DNA of 64,000 nt from Paracoccus liaowanqingii. GTDB lineage: Bacteria; Pseudomonadota; Alphaproteobacteria; Rhodobacterales; Rhodobacteraceae. The notes under the pieces were generated by a model. The model was given only the letters and a program-made list of their open reading frames with translations. It searched no databases and had not been told where the DNA came from. The translations under genes were made by a program, and so were the position numbers. The stretch is taken from assembly GCF_004683865.2 (NCBI RefSeq), contig NZ_CP038439.1:293501-357500 (forward strand), written 5' to 3'. Below are positions 20,611 through 28,396 of the stretch, in pieces. How positions within the stretch are numbered: position 1 is the first letter of the stretch; each line of letters opens with the position of its first letter.

Positions 20611-21627
20611 GTGACCCTGAACAGTATCGGCGATCAAGCCCGCGCCTACGCGCTGCAGACCGCCTCGACCCGCACCAGGACGACGCTGGCGACGCTGACC
20701 GAGGAACTGGCGACCGGGCAGGTGGCCGATCTGGGCCAGCGCCTCGACGGCAATACCCGCGCCCTGAACGAGATCAAGAACCGGATCGCCATGACCCATC
20801 AGCTGTCCCAGAACGGGCGCGAGGCCGACATCCGCCTGCAGGCCGTGCAGGACATGTTCGAGGGCATCCGCGCGGAAACGAGGGACCTCGGGATCGCCCT
20901 GGCCACCGACCCCTTCCTGGGGGATCCGCTGCTGCCCGACACCCGCGCCTCCGACGTGGCGAACGCCCTGGACGCGGTGGTCCGGCGCCTGAACGGCATG
21001 AACAGCAGCCGCTATCTGATGGCTGGCGAGGCCGCCGACACGGTGCCCCTGTCCTCGCCCGCAGCTATGCTGGACAGGCTCGAGGTGCTGACCGCCGGCC
21101 TGACGACGGCGGCAGACGTCGCGCAGGTCATCTCGGACTGGTTCGATGCCCCGGCAGGCGCGGGCGGCTTTCTGGACGAGGCCTATCACGGAACCCTGGG
21201 GCCTGCGCAGCGCGTCGCGGTCAGCGACACCATCGCGGTCGAGATGGCCACGACGGCCGCCTCTCCCGCCATCCGCGATCTTCTCAAGGGGTTGGCCACG
21301 ACCGCGATCGTCGCGCGGGGTGTGCTGGACGGGGCGCCCGACCAGCGCCGCCAGCTGCTGGCCATGGGAGGTAATGTGATGGTTTCGGCCGACACGGCCA
21401 TGCTGGGCGAGATGGGCCGCGTCGGTCAGGCCCAGCAGACGGTCGAGCGGGCGTTGGTCGTCAACGGTGCCAGCCTGACCACGCTGGAGCGGGGGCGCGG
21501 CGACCTGCTGCGCGCCGATCCGATGGAAACCACCGCCGCATTGACCGAGGTCCAGTACCAGCTCGAGGCGATCTATGCCGTGACCGCGCGCCTGTCCAAG
21601 CTGCGGCTGACGGAGTTCCTGCGATGA
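20611..21627 (+). CDS. flgL: Hook-filament junction protein FlgL (HAP3)
   Basis: A 338-residue junction protein that contacts the first flagellins. It starts at GTG (20611). The N-terminal flagellin-like helix (MTLNSIGDQARAYALQTAST) and the C-terminal helix (ALTEVQYQLEAIYAVTARLS) fit FlgL, and NSSRYLMAGEAADTVPL corresponds to the conserved FlgL sheet region. Its TGA overlaps the flgI ATG (ATGA). Length matches other alphaproteobacterial FlgL proteins. Confidence 0.88.
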   Translation: MTLNSIGDQARAYALQTASTRTRTTLATLTEELATGQVADLGQRLDGNTRALNEIKNRIAMTHQLSQNGREADIRLQAVQDMFEGIRAETRDLGIALATDPFLGDPLLPDTRASDVANALDAVVRRLNGMNSSRYLMAGEAADTVPLSSPAAMLDRLEVLTAGLTTAADVAQVISDWFDAPAGAGGFLDEAYHGTLGPAQRVAVSDTIAVEMATTAASPAIRDLLKGLATTAIVARGVLDGAPDQRRQLLAMGGNVMVSADTAMLGEMGRVGQAQQTVERALVVNGASLTTLERGRGDLLRADPMETTAALTEVQYQLEAIYAVTARLSKLRLTEFLR

Positions 21628-22724
21628 GGGTGATGCTGGCTTTCGCCCTGTGGCTGGCCTTCGGCATCTCGGCCGGCGCGGTGCCGGTGCGCATCAAGGA
21701 TCTGGCCGATTTCGATGGCGTCCGGGGCAACGATCTGGTGGGCTACGGCCTCGTGGTTGGCTTGGATGGTACCGGAGACGGCATGCGAAACGCTCCCTTC
21801 ACCGAGGAAATGCTGGCCGGCCTGCTGGAACGCCTCGGGGTGAATGTCACCGACGATGCCCTGCGGTCCAAGAATGTGGCCGCGGTGATCGTCACGGCGG
21901 CGCTGCCGCCCTTCGCGCGGTCGGGCAGCCGGATCGGCGTGAATGTCTCGGCCATCGGGGATGCGCAAAGCCTGCTGGGCGGCACCTTGGTCATGACGCC
22001 CCTGAAAGCGGCGGACGGCAATATTTATGCGGTGGCGCAGGGGTCGATCATCGCGGGCGGTGCGGCCGCCCAAGGCGACGCCGCCCGCGTGGTCGAGGGC
22101 GTGCCCACCACCGGCACCATCCCCGTCGGCGCCCGGGTCGAACGCGAGGTGGAGTTCGACTTCGCCGGCATCGACAATATCCGGATCGCGCTGCGCAACG
22201 CGGATTTCACCACCGCGACGCGGGTCGAGGATGCGATCAATCGCGACTTCGACCGCCAGCTGGCCGTAACCCTGGACAGCGGCACGGTCGTGGTGAACTT
22301 TCGCGGCTTGGGCGACGTGAACCCCGCCCGCGTCGTGGGCCGGATTGAGAACCTGCTGATCGAGCCGGAGGATCGCGCCAAGGTCGTGATCGACCACAAG
22401 TCGGGCACCATTGTCGTCGGAGAGCGGGTGCGGATCTCTCGGGTCGCGGTGTCTCAGGGCAACCTGACCCTGCGGGTGGCCGAGGCGCCGGTGGTGGCCC
22501 AGCCCAATCCCTTTTCCGAGGGAGAGACGGTGACGGTGCCGCGCACCGATGTGGAACTGCGCCAGGAGCCGGGGATCGGTTTCGTCGAGGTGGCCGGGGA
22601 AACCAGCCTGAGCGATCTGGTCGAGGGGCTGAATGCCTTGGGGGTGCGGCCGCGCGACATGATCGACATCCTGAAATCGATCCATTCGGCCGGGGCGCTG
22701 CATGCGGACCTGATCGTCGAGTGA
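21624..22724 (+). CDS. flgI: Flagellar P-ring protein FlgI
   Basis: A 366-residue periplasmic protein that forms the P-ring bushing around the rod. It has a signal peptide (MRVMLAFALWLAFGISAGAV). RIKDLADFDGVRGNDLVGYG, LDGTGDG, and the late TVPRTDVELRQEPG and VEGLNALGVRPRDMIDILKS blocks are strongly diagnostic. The ATG overlaps the flgL stop. The matching L-ring gene flgH is on the opposite strand at 24272-24997. The next gene, on the minus strand, converges four bases later. Confidence 0.95.
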   Translation: MRVMLAFALWLAFGISAGAVPVRIKDLADFDGVRGNDLVGYGLVVGLDGTGDGMRNAPFTEEMLAGLLERLGVNVTDDALRSKNVAAVIVTAALPPFARSGSRIGVNVSAIGDAQSLLGGTLVMTPLKAADGNIYAVAQGSIIAGGAAAQGDAARVVEGVPTTGTIPVGARVEREVEFDFAGIDNIRIALRNADFTTATRVEDAINRDFDRQLAVTLDSGTVVVNFRGLGDVNPARVVGRIENLLIEPEDRAKVVIDHKSGTIVVGERVRISRVAVSQGNLTLRVAEAPVVAQPNPFSEGETVTVPRTDVELRQEPGIGFVEVAGETSLSDLVEGLNALGVRPRDMIDILKSIHSAGALHADLIVE

Positions 22725-22727
22725 CGG

Positions 22728-23654
22728 TCAGGCGCGCAGCGCGCCCGACACTGCCGACAGGGCCAGGGCCGCCGTTCCCGCCTTGGTCTGCCGATAGAAG
22801 CGCCCCTGCCGCATGGCTCTCAATGCCTGCGGCCCCGGGCATGTCAGCATGCGGTGGAGATGGTTCAGGCTGGCACGGCTGTCCGGGGGCAGGTCCAGAG
22901 GGGCCAGGCTGGCATGGTTGGCCTGCAGCCAGGTCCCGAAATCTCCGGCCAGCAGCTTGCGCAGACGGGCGGTCAGGGCGGGCAGGGTGTCGTTGCGTCC
23001 GACCTCGCTGCGGGGATGCTGACGATAGAGCAGCGCGGGTCGGGGGTCGTGGATCATCCTTGCGCCAAAGGCCGATGTCACCTGATAGGCCCACCAGTCA
23101 TGGGCGACAACCTCGGCGCGCCGGGCATACGGCGCGGCCTGCCGCAACAGTTGGACAGCCGCCGGATTGTAGACCGAGGTATTGCCCGCCATGCAGGCCT
23201 GCACCACGGCATTGCGGAACCCCAGGGGGCGGTGAAAGTGGCGCGATCCGGCGATCGGACGCAGGGCGGCATCGGTGATGATCGTGCGGGCGGCATAATG
23301 CACCGGGCCACTCGTCGCCGCTAAGGCCTCGACAGCGCGGGACAGCTTGTCGGGATGCCACCGATCATCCTGATCGCAGAAGGCGGCCAGCGCCCTCGGG
23401 GGAACGTGGCTCAGCAGCGACAGGAAATTCTGCGTGGCGCCACGCCGGGGACCCTCGACCAAGGTGACGCGACCCGCTGCCCCGCCCGCGGCAAAGCGTT
23501 GCACGATCTCCAGCGTCCCGTCGGTCGAGCCGTCATCGGACACGACCAGCGACCACGCCTCATGGCTCTGGGCCGCGATGCTGTCCAGCTGCACCTGCAG
23601 ATGTTGGGCGCCTTGATAGCTGGCCAGCAGGATCACGACATGGGGCTGCGGCAT
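22728..23654 (-). CDS. Family 2 glycosyltransferase within the flagellar cluster
   Basis: A 308-residue GT2 enzyme. VVILLASYQGAQHLQVQLDS, then LVVSDDGSTDGTLEIVQRF and AAFCDQDDRWHPDKLSRAVE give the nucleotide-sugar pocket and DQDD metal site; this arrangement is common in rhamnosyltransferase-like GT2 proteins. AHDWWAYQVTSAFG fits the acceptor region. AAAGGGA precedes its ATG. It sits between flgI and fliL, ending four bases from flgI. That position suggests a role in flagellin or hook glycosylation, or simply insertion of a surface-glycan gene. Neither is proven. Confidence 0.85.
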   Translation of the reverse strand: MPQPHVVILLASYQGAQHLQVQLDSIAAQSHEAWSLVVSDDGSTDGTLEIVQRFAAGGAAGRVTLVEGPRRGATQNFLSLLSHVPPRALAAFCDQDDRWHPDKLSRAVEALAATSGPVHYAARTIITDAALRPIAGSRHFHRPLGFRNAVVQACMAGNTSVYNPAAVQLLRQAAPYARRAEVVAHDWWAYQVTSAFGARMIHDPRPALLYRQHPRSEVGRNDTLPALTARLRKLLAGDFGTWLQANHASLAPLDLPPDSRASLNHLHRMLTCPGPQALRAMRQGRFYRQTKAGTAALALSAVSGALRA

Positions 23655-23752
23655 GACGGTCCCTTTCGTGGCGACGCCGAAACCCGGAGGCGGCGGGGCG
23701 CCTCCGGGATCGGACAGGTTCTGGCCCCTCGGGCCGGCAAGGGCAAGACGGG

Positions 23753-24262
23753 TCAGCCGGGCTGCAGGGCGATATCCTCGATCAGGACGGCGGTCAGCGG
23801 CAGATCGGTGACCGCCTGGCCTGCCGCGCGCAGGCTTTCGCGCAGCAGGGCCAGGTTCCGGTCGGCCGTATAGTTGCCGTCGAACCCGCCGGTATTGGCA
23901 TGGATCATCAGGGCCCGCAGCAGGGCGTCGCGCAGGGCGTGCTCTTTCTTGGCAAGGGCGGGCGCGCTGGCGGCGTCGGTCTGCAGCGTCAGCGTCAGGA
24001 TCATGATGTCGCGCATGTCCCCCTGGCGCACCAGCGGCACGAAGAACTGGGTCGGAAAGGTGAACCAGCCGGCCTCGGCGGGAACGGCGTGATCATCGTC
24101 ACCGGCCGCCGCATGGTCGCCGGTGGCCGGGTCCTCGCCCGCCGCGGCGGCATCCACGCCGGTCTCATCGACCGGGGCGGGGCCGCGCAGCATGTCGCCG
24201 CCGAAGGCGCCCCCGACAAGGGCCAGGACCGGCAGGGCGAGGGGGATGAGTTTGCGGATCAC
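23753..24262 (-). CDS. fliL: Flagellar basal body-associated protein FliL
   Basis: A 169-residue single-span membrane protein that surrounds the stator. The N-terminal helix (IRKLIPLALPVLALVGGAFGG) is followed by an acidic Ala/Asp/Gly-rich linker (about 28-60), then the FliL domain with FFVPLVRQGDMRDIMILTLT and LLRESLRAAGQAVTDLPLTA. It begins at GTG. It is the last gene of the minus-strand flgB-to-fliL run, ten bases after flgH. Sequence is diverged from enteric FliL but the layout is right. Confidence 0.8.
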   Translation of the reverse strand: MIRKLIPLALPVLALVGGAFGGDMLRGPAPVDETGVDAAAAGEDPATGDHAAAGDDDHAVPAEAGWFTFPTQFFVPLVRQGDMRDIMILTLTLQTDAASAPALAKKEHALRDALLRALMIHANTGGFDGNYTADRNLALLRESLRAAGQAVTDLPLTAVLIEDIALQPG

Positions 24263-24271
24263 GGGCGCACC

Positions 24272-24997
24272 TCAATAGGGCAGGATGATGTCGGCGATCT
24301 GCTGGCCATAGCGCGGCTGCTGCACATCGGTGATCTGGCCGCGCCCGCCATAGGAGATGCGGGCCCCGGCGATGCGGTCATAGGCGATCTCGTTGCTGCG
24401 ATCGATGTCGGCGGGCCGCACGAAGCCGCTGACCGTCAGCTCGCGGATCTCGAAGTTCACCCGGACCTCCTGGGTGCCCTCGATCTGCAGCGTGCCGTTG
24501 GGCAGGGTGTCGACGACCGTCGCGGCCACGCGCAGGGTCAGCTCGTCCCGGCGGGTGATGGTGCCGTTGCCCCGATACGAGGACGAGGACGACGCATCGG
24601 CCAGATTGTCGAAGCTGGCGCCTTCGGGCAGCTTGTCGGACAGGCGTTGCGGGATGCCGACCATCTGCGGGATTGACAGGCTTTCCCCCGAGGTCCGGTT
24701 GCGGCCCGAGCTGTTCGAAATATTGGCGCTGTCGTCGATCTCGATCACCACGGTCAGGATGTCGCCCCGGATGGCCGCCCGGCGGTCGCTGATCAGCGAG
24801 GATTGCGTTCCGGCCCAAAGCGAGGCGGCAGCCTCGGGACGCCCCGAATCCAGCGGCAGGTGCAGCGGCGGATTGGTCATCGCCAAGAACTCCTCGGTCT
24901 CGCGCGGCGAGCTCAGCTCGGGCGGGCGGCCGACATGGGCGGCGCGGGCGCAGCCCGAGACGGCAAGGGCGAGGCACAGCAGATGCAGGGGTCTCAT
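24272..24997 (-). CDS. flgH: Flagellar L-ring lipoprotein FlgH
   Basis: A 241-residue outer-membrane L-ring subunit. A lipoprotein signal peptide with lipobox LAVSGC (Cys about residue 15) is present. SLWAGTQSSLISDRRAAIRG (the SLW...L..D.RA..GD motif), DILTVVIEIDDSANISNSS, and C-terminal VSGFVRPADIDRSNEIAYDR plus RISYGGRGQI are diagnostic. I use the ATG at 24997, after AAGGAAG; an upstream ATG at 25012 lies inside flgA. The gene is followed by fliL. Confidence 0.94.
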   Translation of the reverse strand: MRPLHLLCLALAVSGCARAAHVGRPPELSSPRETEEFLAMTNPPLHLPLDSGRPEAAASLWAGTQSSLISDRRAAIRGDILTVVIEIDDSANISNSSGRNRTSGESLSIPQMVGIPQRLSDKLPEGASFDNLADASSSSSYRGNGTITRRDELTLRVAATVVDTLPNGTLQIEGTQEVRVNFEIRELTVSGFVRPADIDRSNEIAYDRIAGARISYGGRGQITDVQQPRYGQQIADIILPY

Positions 24998-25008
24998 CGG
25001 TCTTCCTT

Positions 25009-25422
25009 TCACGGGGTCACCGCCAGCGTGCCGTCGGACATCACCTGCGCGCTGACGGTACTGCGCGAGCCCATGTTCATCACCCGGATCAGCTCTCCGG
25101 CGGCGCCGTCGGACAGGGCCCGGCCCTCGGTGTCGATGCGCAGCGCGCCGCGTTGGAAGGACAGGCGGACGATCTGGTTGCGGGTGATCAGCCGCGGCGG
25201 TCGCAGCATGTTGGCATGCAGCGGGCGGCCCTCGTAGACGGTGATGCGGGTCTGCATGCCGATGGCGGCGGACGGGTCGGTCAGGCTAGGGCGGTCAGTG
25301 TCGATGACGGTCAGGTCGGCCGCGGCGATGACACTGCCGGCGGGTAGGGTCCGTGCCGCGCCCAGTCCGCCGGCGGCGACCGCGCCGGGCAGCAGCGCCA
25401 AGGCCAGGATCAGGGCCCGCAT
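25009..25422 (-). CDS. flgA: Flagellar P-ring chaperone FlgA (short form)
   Basis: A 137-residue periplasmic chaperone for P-ring assembly. It has a signal peptide (MRALILALALLPGAVAAGG) and an SAF/ChapFlgA domain with ARTLPAGSVIAAADLTVID, GRPLHANMLRPPRLITRNQI and IRVMNMGSRSTVSAQVMSDG. It is shorter than enteric FlgA (about 220), lacking most of the N-terminal portion, which is common in alphaproteobacteria. The ATG at 25422 overlaps the flgG stop as TGATG. It lies between flgG and flgH. Confidence 0.88.
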   Translation of the reverse strand: MRALILALALLPGAVAAGGLGAARTLPAGSVIAAADLTVIDTDRPSLTDPSAAIGMQTRITVYEGRPLHANMLRPPRLITRNQIVRLSFQRGALRIDTEGRALSDGAAGELIRVMNMGSRSTVSAQVMSDGTLAVTP

Positions 25423-26207
25423 CACCGCACCTGCGCGGTGGCGCCGAGCATCTGGTCGGCGGCGGTGATGACCTTGGCGTTCAGCTCGTAGCCGCGCTGC
25501 GCCTTGATCAGTTCGGTGATCTCGCGCACGGCATCGACCGAGCTTTCCTCCAGATAGCCCTGCCGCAGGGTGCCCAGACCGTCCTGGCCCGGCGCCACGA
25601 CCTGCGCCCCGCCCGAGGCGGCGGTCTCGATGAACAGGTTCGATCCGATCGCCTCCAGCCCTTTCTCGTTGGCAAAGCCGGCCAGGGTCAACTGGCCCAG
25701 CATCTCGGGCTCGACCCGGTCGCTGAAATAGGCATAGACCTCGCCGCCCGCGCTGATCGTGATGGTGCGGGCATCGTCGGGGATGGTGATGTCGGGCACC
25801 ACCGGATAGCCGTCCGAGGTCACGACCTGCCCCTCGGCCGAGCGTTTGAGCCCCCCGTCGCGCGTATAGCCCGAGATGCCGGAGGGCAGCGTCACCTCCA
25901 GATAGCCGTCGCCCTCGATGGCCAGGTCCAGATCGCCGCCGGTCTGGGTCAGGGCGCCCTGCTGCAGGTTCACGCTGACGGCGGTGGGGCGCACGCCCAG
26001 GCCCAGCTGGACGCCCGCCGGGATGACGGTGCCATCGGCGGCGGTCACGCTGCCGGGGCGGGCGGCCTGCTGGTAATGCAGGTCGGCGAATTCGGCGCGC
26101 CGGGCGTTGTAGCCGGTGGTGGACATGTTGGCGAGGTTGTTCGAGATGACCTCGACGCGGGTCTGCTGGGCGCTCATGCCGGTGGCGGCGATCTGCAGGG
26201 CTCTCAT
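25422..26207 (-). CDS. flgG: Flagellar distal rod protein FlgG
   Basis: A 261-residue rod subunit. The N-terminus MRALQIAATGMSAQQTRVEV, ISNNLANMSTTGYNARRAEF and DLHYQQAARPG is classic FlgG. The C-terminal GYLEESSVDAVREITELIKA and YELNAKVITAADQMLGAT complete the paired D0 helices. AAGGAG precedes the ATG. It is co-transcribed after flgF and overlaps flgA. Confidence 0.95.
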   Translation of the reverse strand: MRALQIAATGMSAQQTRVEVISNNLANMSTTGYNARRAEFADLHYQQAARPGSVTAADGTVIPAGVQLGLGVRPTAVSVNLQQGALTQTGGDLDLAIEGDGYLEVTLPSGISGYTRDGGLKRSAEGQVVTSDGYPVVPDITIPDDARTITISAGGEVYAYFSDRVEPEMLGQLTLAGFANEKGLEAIGSNLFIETAASGGAQVVAPGQDGLGTLRQGYLEESSVDAVREITELIKAQRGYELNAKVITAADQMLGATAQVR

Positions 26208-26216
26208 GGGGGCTCC

Positions 26217-26933
26217 TTATCGGGTCATGGCGGTGATCGCGCCGCGGATCCGCTGATCCTCGCGATCCAGGAAACTCTGGCCCAGCTCGTAGGCGCGCTG
26301 GACCTCGATCATGCGGGTGATCTCGAAGACCGGGTCGACGTTCGACTCCTCCAGAAATCCCTGGCGGATGCGGCCGTCGGGGACCGGCTCGGGCTCGCCC
26401 TCAAGGGTGAAGGCGGTGCCGCCCTGCCGGGTCAGGTCGACCCCCTCGGGGGGCGCGAAGAGGCCGATGCGCCCGAAGGGCAGCCCGTTCGAGGACAGGG
26501 TCCCGTCAGGCCCGACCGCCACCGTGCCGGCGCCTGCCGGCAGGATGATCGGGCCCTGCCCCTCGTCCAGCAGGCGGTGGCCCTCCGAGGTCATCAGCTC
26601 GCCCTCGGGCGAGGGGGTGAAGGCGCCGGCGCGGGTCAGGCGCAGGCCGTCCGGCGCCTCGACCAGGAAAAATCCGGCGCCCTCGATCGCCAGGTCCAGG
26701 GTGTTGTTCGTCTGGGTCAGCACGCCCTGGGTCAGGTCCAGCAGGCGGCCGCGGGCATGGGCCATGGACAGCGTGTCGCCCCGGCGGTCCAGCGCGGCCA
26801 GATGCTCGGCGAAGATCACGCCCTCGCGGCGGAACCCCGCGGTGTTGGCGTTGGCGATGTTGTTGGCCACGACGCGCATCTCGGCCATCAGGCCGGACTG
26901 GCGGGACAGGCTGGCATAGACGGCGTTGTCCAT
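26217..26933 (-). CDS. flgF: Flagellar proximal rod protein FlgF
   Basis: A 238-residue rod subunit, paralogous to FlgG. It begins MDNAVYASLSRQSGLMAEMR with VVANNIANANTAGFRREGVI, and the middle has TNNTLDLAIEGAGFFLVEAP. The C-terminal block GFLEESNVDPVFEITRMIEV plus RAYELGQSFLDREDQRIRGA is typical. It is separated from fliQ upstream by only one base and from flgG downstream by nine. Confidence 0.93.
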   Translation of the reverse strand: MDNAVYASLSRQSGLMAEMRVVANNIANANTAGFRREGVIFAEHLAALDRRGDTLSMAHARGRLLDLTQGVLTQTNNTLDLAIEGAGFFLVEAPDGLRLTRAGAFTPSPEGELMTSEGHRLLDEGQGPIILPAGAGTVAVGPDGTLSSNGLPFGRIGLFAPPEGVDLTRQGGTAFTLEGEPEPVPDGRIRQGFLEESNVDPVFEITRMIEVQRAYELGQSFLDREDQRIRGAITAMTR

Positions 26934-26934
26934 G

Positions 26935-27201
26935 TCAGCTGCCCGCGATCAGGGGAATGATCTCGCCCAGGTAGAAATCCGACAGGGCGGTGGTCATGAA
27001 GCTCATCGAGACCCAGAAGACGACCAGCATCAGCCCCACCTTGGGCACGAAGGTCAGCGTCATCTCCTGCACCGAGGTCAGCGCCTGGAAGAGGCCGATC
27101 ACCACGCCCGCGACCAGCGCCACGCCCAGCATCGGGGCCGAGATGCGGACCGAGATCAGCAGCGCCTGGCGCAGCATGTCGAAGAGGACCGTCTCGCCCA
27201 T
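26935..27201 (-). CDS. fliQ: Flagellar export protein FliQ
   Basis: An 88-residue membrane protein of the type III export gate. Two hydrophobic helices (LISVRISAPMLGVALVAGVV and about 55-75) flank the conserved GLFQALTSVQEMTLTFVPK segment that is nearly invariant in FliQ/SctS. I take the ATG at 27201, overlapping the fliE stop as TGATG; a GTG three bases earlier is possible. The other gate genes (fliP, fliR, flhA, flhB) are not in the window. Confidence 0.93.
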   Translation of the reverse strand: MGETVLFDMLRQALLISVRISAPMLGVALVAGVVIGLFQALTSVQEMTLTFVPKVGLMLVVFWVSMSFMTTALSDFYLGEIIPLIAGS

Positions 27202-27491
27202 CACACGGGCATCCGCAGGATGTCCTGATAGGCCTCGACCACCTTGTCGCGGATGGCGACGACGGTGTTCAGCGTCAGTTCGGCCTCGGCGATGGTCTGG
27301 ACCAGCTGCTGGGTGGTGACCTTGCCGGTCATCGCCCCGGTCGAGACCTCGTCGACCATCGCCATCTGGGCGGCGAAATCCTCGGCGGCCTGGCCCACCC
27401 GTTCCAAGGTGCGCGCGCCGGTCCCGGGTTCGGGGGCGACGGCCTGGCGGGCGGCGGAATAGGCAGTGGCGGCGTTCAGTCCGGACAGCAT
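27201..27491 (-). CDS. fliE: Flagellar hook-basal body protein FliE
   Basis: A 96-residue MS-ring/rod adaptor. The C-terminal half carries the FliE signature: VDEVSTGAMTGKVTTQQLVQ, TIAEAELTLNTVVAIRDKVV and EAYQDILRMPV. The N-terminal half is Ala-rich and variable, as usual. It lies between flgC and fliQ, the standard alphaproteobacterial order. Confidence 0.92.
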   Translation of the reverse strand: MLSGLNAATAYSAARQAVAPEPGTGARTLERVGQAAEDFAAQMAMVDEVSTGAMTGKVTTQQLVQTIAEAELTLNTVVAIRDKVVEAYQDILRMPV

Positions 27492-27503
27492 GGCGGCACC
27501 TTT

Positions 27504-27896
27504 CTAGCGGCGAAGAAGATCAAGAAGCGACGCGCCCATCTGGCGGGTCTGTTCGAACATGCGCAGGTTGGCCTCGTAGCTGCGGCCCGCCTCGCGGCTG
27601 TCGGCCAGCTCGATCACCAGATCGACGTTGGACCCGTCGTAATACCCGTCCGGGTCGGCCATCGGATGGGCAGGGTCGTGGATGCGCGGCAGCACCGTCT
27701 GGTCCAGCCGCATCCGCCCCGCCGCCACCTCTCCGGTCGGGCGGCCGAAACGCACCGCCTCCTCGAAGGTGACCATCTTGCGGCGATAGCCGGGCGTGTC
27801 GGCATTGGCGATGTTCTCGGCCGTGTGGCGCAGGCGTTCGGTCTGCGCGCGCATGCCCGAGGCGGCCATCCTGAGGGGCGAGATCGGATCGGTCAT
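27504..27896 (-). CDS. flgC: Flagellar rod protein FlgC
   Basis: A 130-residue proximal rod subunit. LRMAASGMRAQTERLRHTAE, NIANADTPGYRRKMVTFEEA and the C-terminal SYEANLRMFEQTRQMGASLL are the conserved rod-protein ends. The central DPDGYYDGSNVDLVIELADS matches FlgC. It is 12 bases upstream of fliE and 12 bases downstream of flgB. Confidence 0.93.
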   Translation of the reverse strand: MTDPISPLRMAASGMRAQTERLRHTAENIANADTPGYRRKMVTFEEAVRFGRPTGEVAAGRMRLDQTVLPRIHDPAHPMADPDGYYDGSNVDLVIELADSREAGRSYEANLRMFEQTRQMGASLLDLLRR

Positions 27897-27908
27897 CGGC
27901 GTCCCTCC

Positions 27909-28298
27909 CTACCTGCGGCCCAGGCTGGCCCGCATCAGGTCCAGCCCCGAGCGGTAGACGGCCAGCGACAGGTCGTGATGGCGCTTGACCTCGGCGGCGC
28001 GGACCATCTCCTCCTCCAGCGAGACCGAGTTGCCGTTGGGCGAGACGGGACCCGCGACCTGGATCACCCGCGCCTCGGCGGGCGACCAGTCCGGGCTGGC
28101 CAGATGGCGGGGATGGCTGACCTTCAGCGGCCCCGACCCGTCGTCGCGCCGATAGGTCTGGGCAAAGTCCTGCAGGTCGGTGGCCCGGTAGCCGGGCGTG
28201 TCGGCATTGGCGATGTTGCGCGCCACCTCGACATGGCGCTGCTGCACGTGCAGCCCCATCGCCCGGGCCATCCGCATCATCTCGATCTGGTCAAACAT
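27909..28298 (-). CDS. flgB: Flagellar rod protein FlgB
   Basis: A 129-residue proximal rod subunit and the first gene of the minus-strand run. MFDQIEMMRMARAMGLHVQQ, then RNIANADTPGYRATDLQDFA are diagnostic, and the C-terminal HHDLSLAVYRSGLDLMRASL is the D0 helix. The ATG at 28298 has GAGGAG upstream; the frame continues further but without a better start. The 98-bp gap to the divergent fliI holds a CtrA-like box. Confidence 0.93.
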   Translation of the reverse strand: MFDQIEMMRMARAMGLHVQQRHVEVARNIANADTPGYRATDLQDFAQTYRRDDGSGPLKVSHPRHLASPDWSPAEARVIQVAGPVSPNGNSVSLEEEMVRAAEVKRHHDLSLAVYRSGLDLMRASLGRR

Positions 28299-28319
28299 GA
28301 GGCTTCTCCTCAATTCCGC

Positions 28320-28334
28320 TAAACCCGGTCTTAA
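28320..28334 (-). promoter_or_regulatory. CtrA-like box between flgB and fliI
   Basis: On the plus strand TAAA-CCCGGTC-TTAA; on the minus strand TTAA-GACCGGG-TTTA. It fits the CtrA consensus TTAA-N7-TTAA with one mismatch and lies in the divergent promoter gap, 22 bases from the flgB start. Confidence 0.5.
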
Positions 28335-28396
28335 CCTGCAGAGGTTTAGAAATCGTTTCGAGGATGCCGCCCGCATCGCCCGAAAAGGACCGCCCG

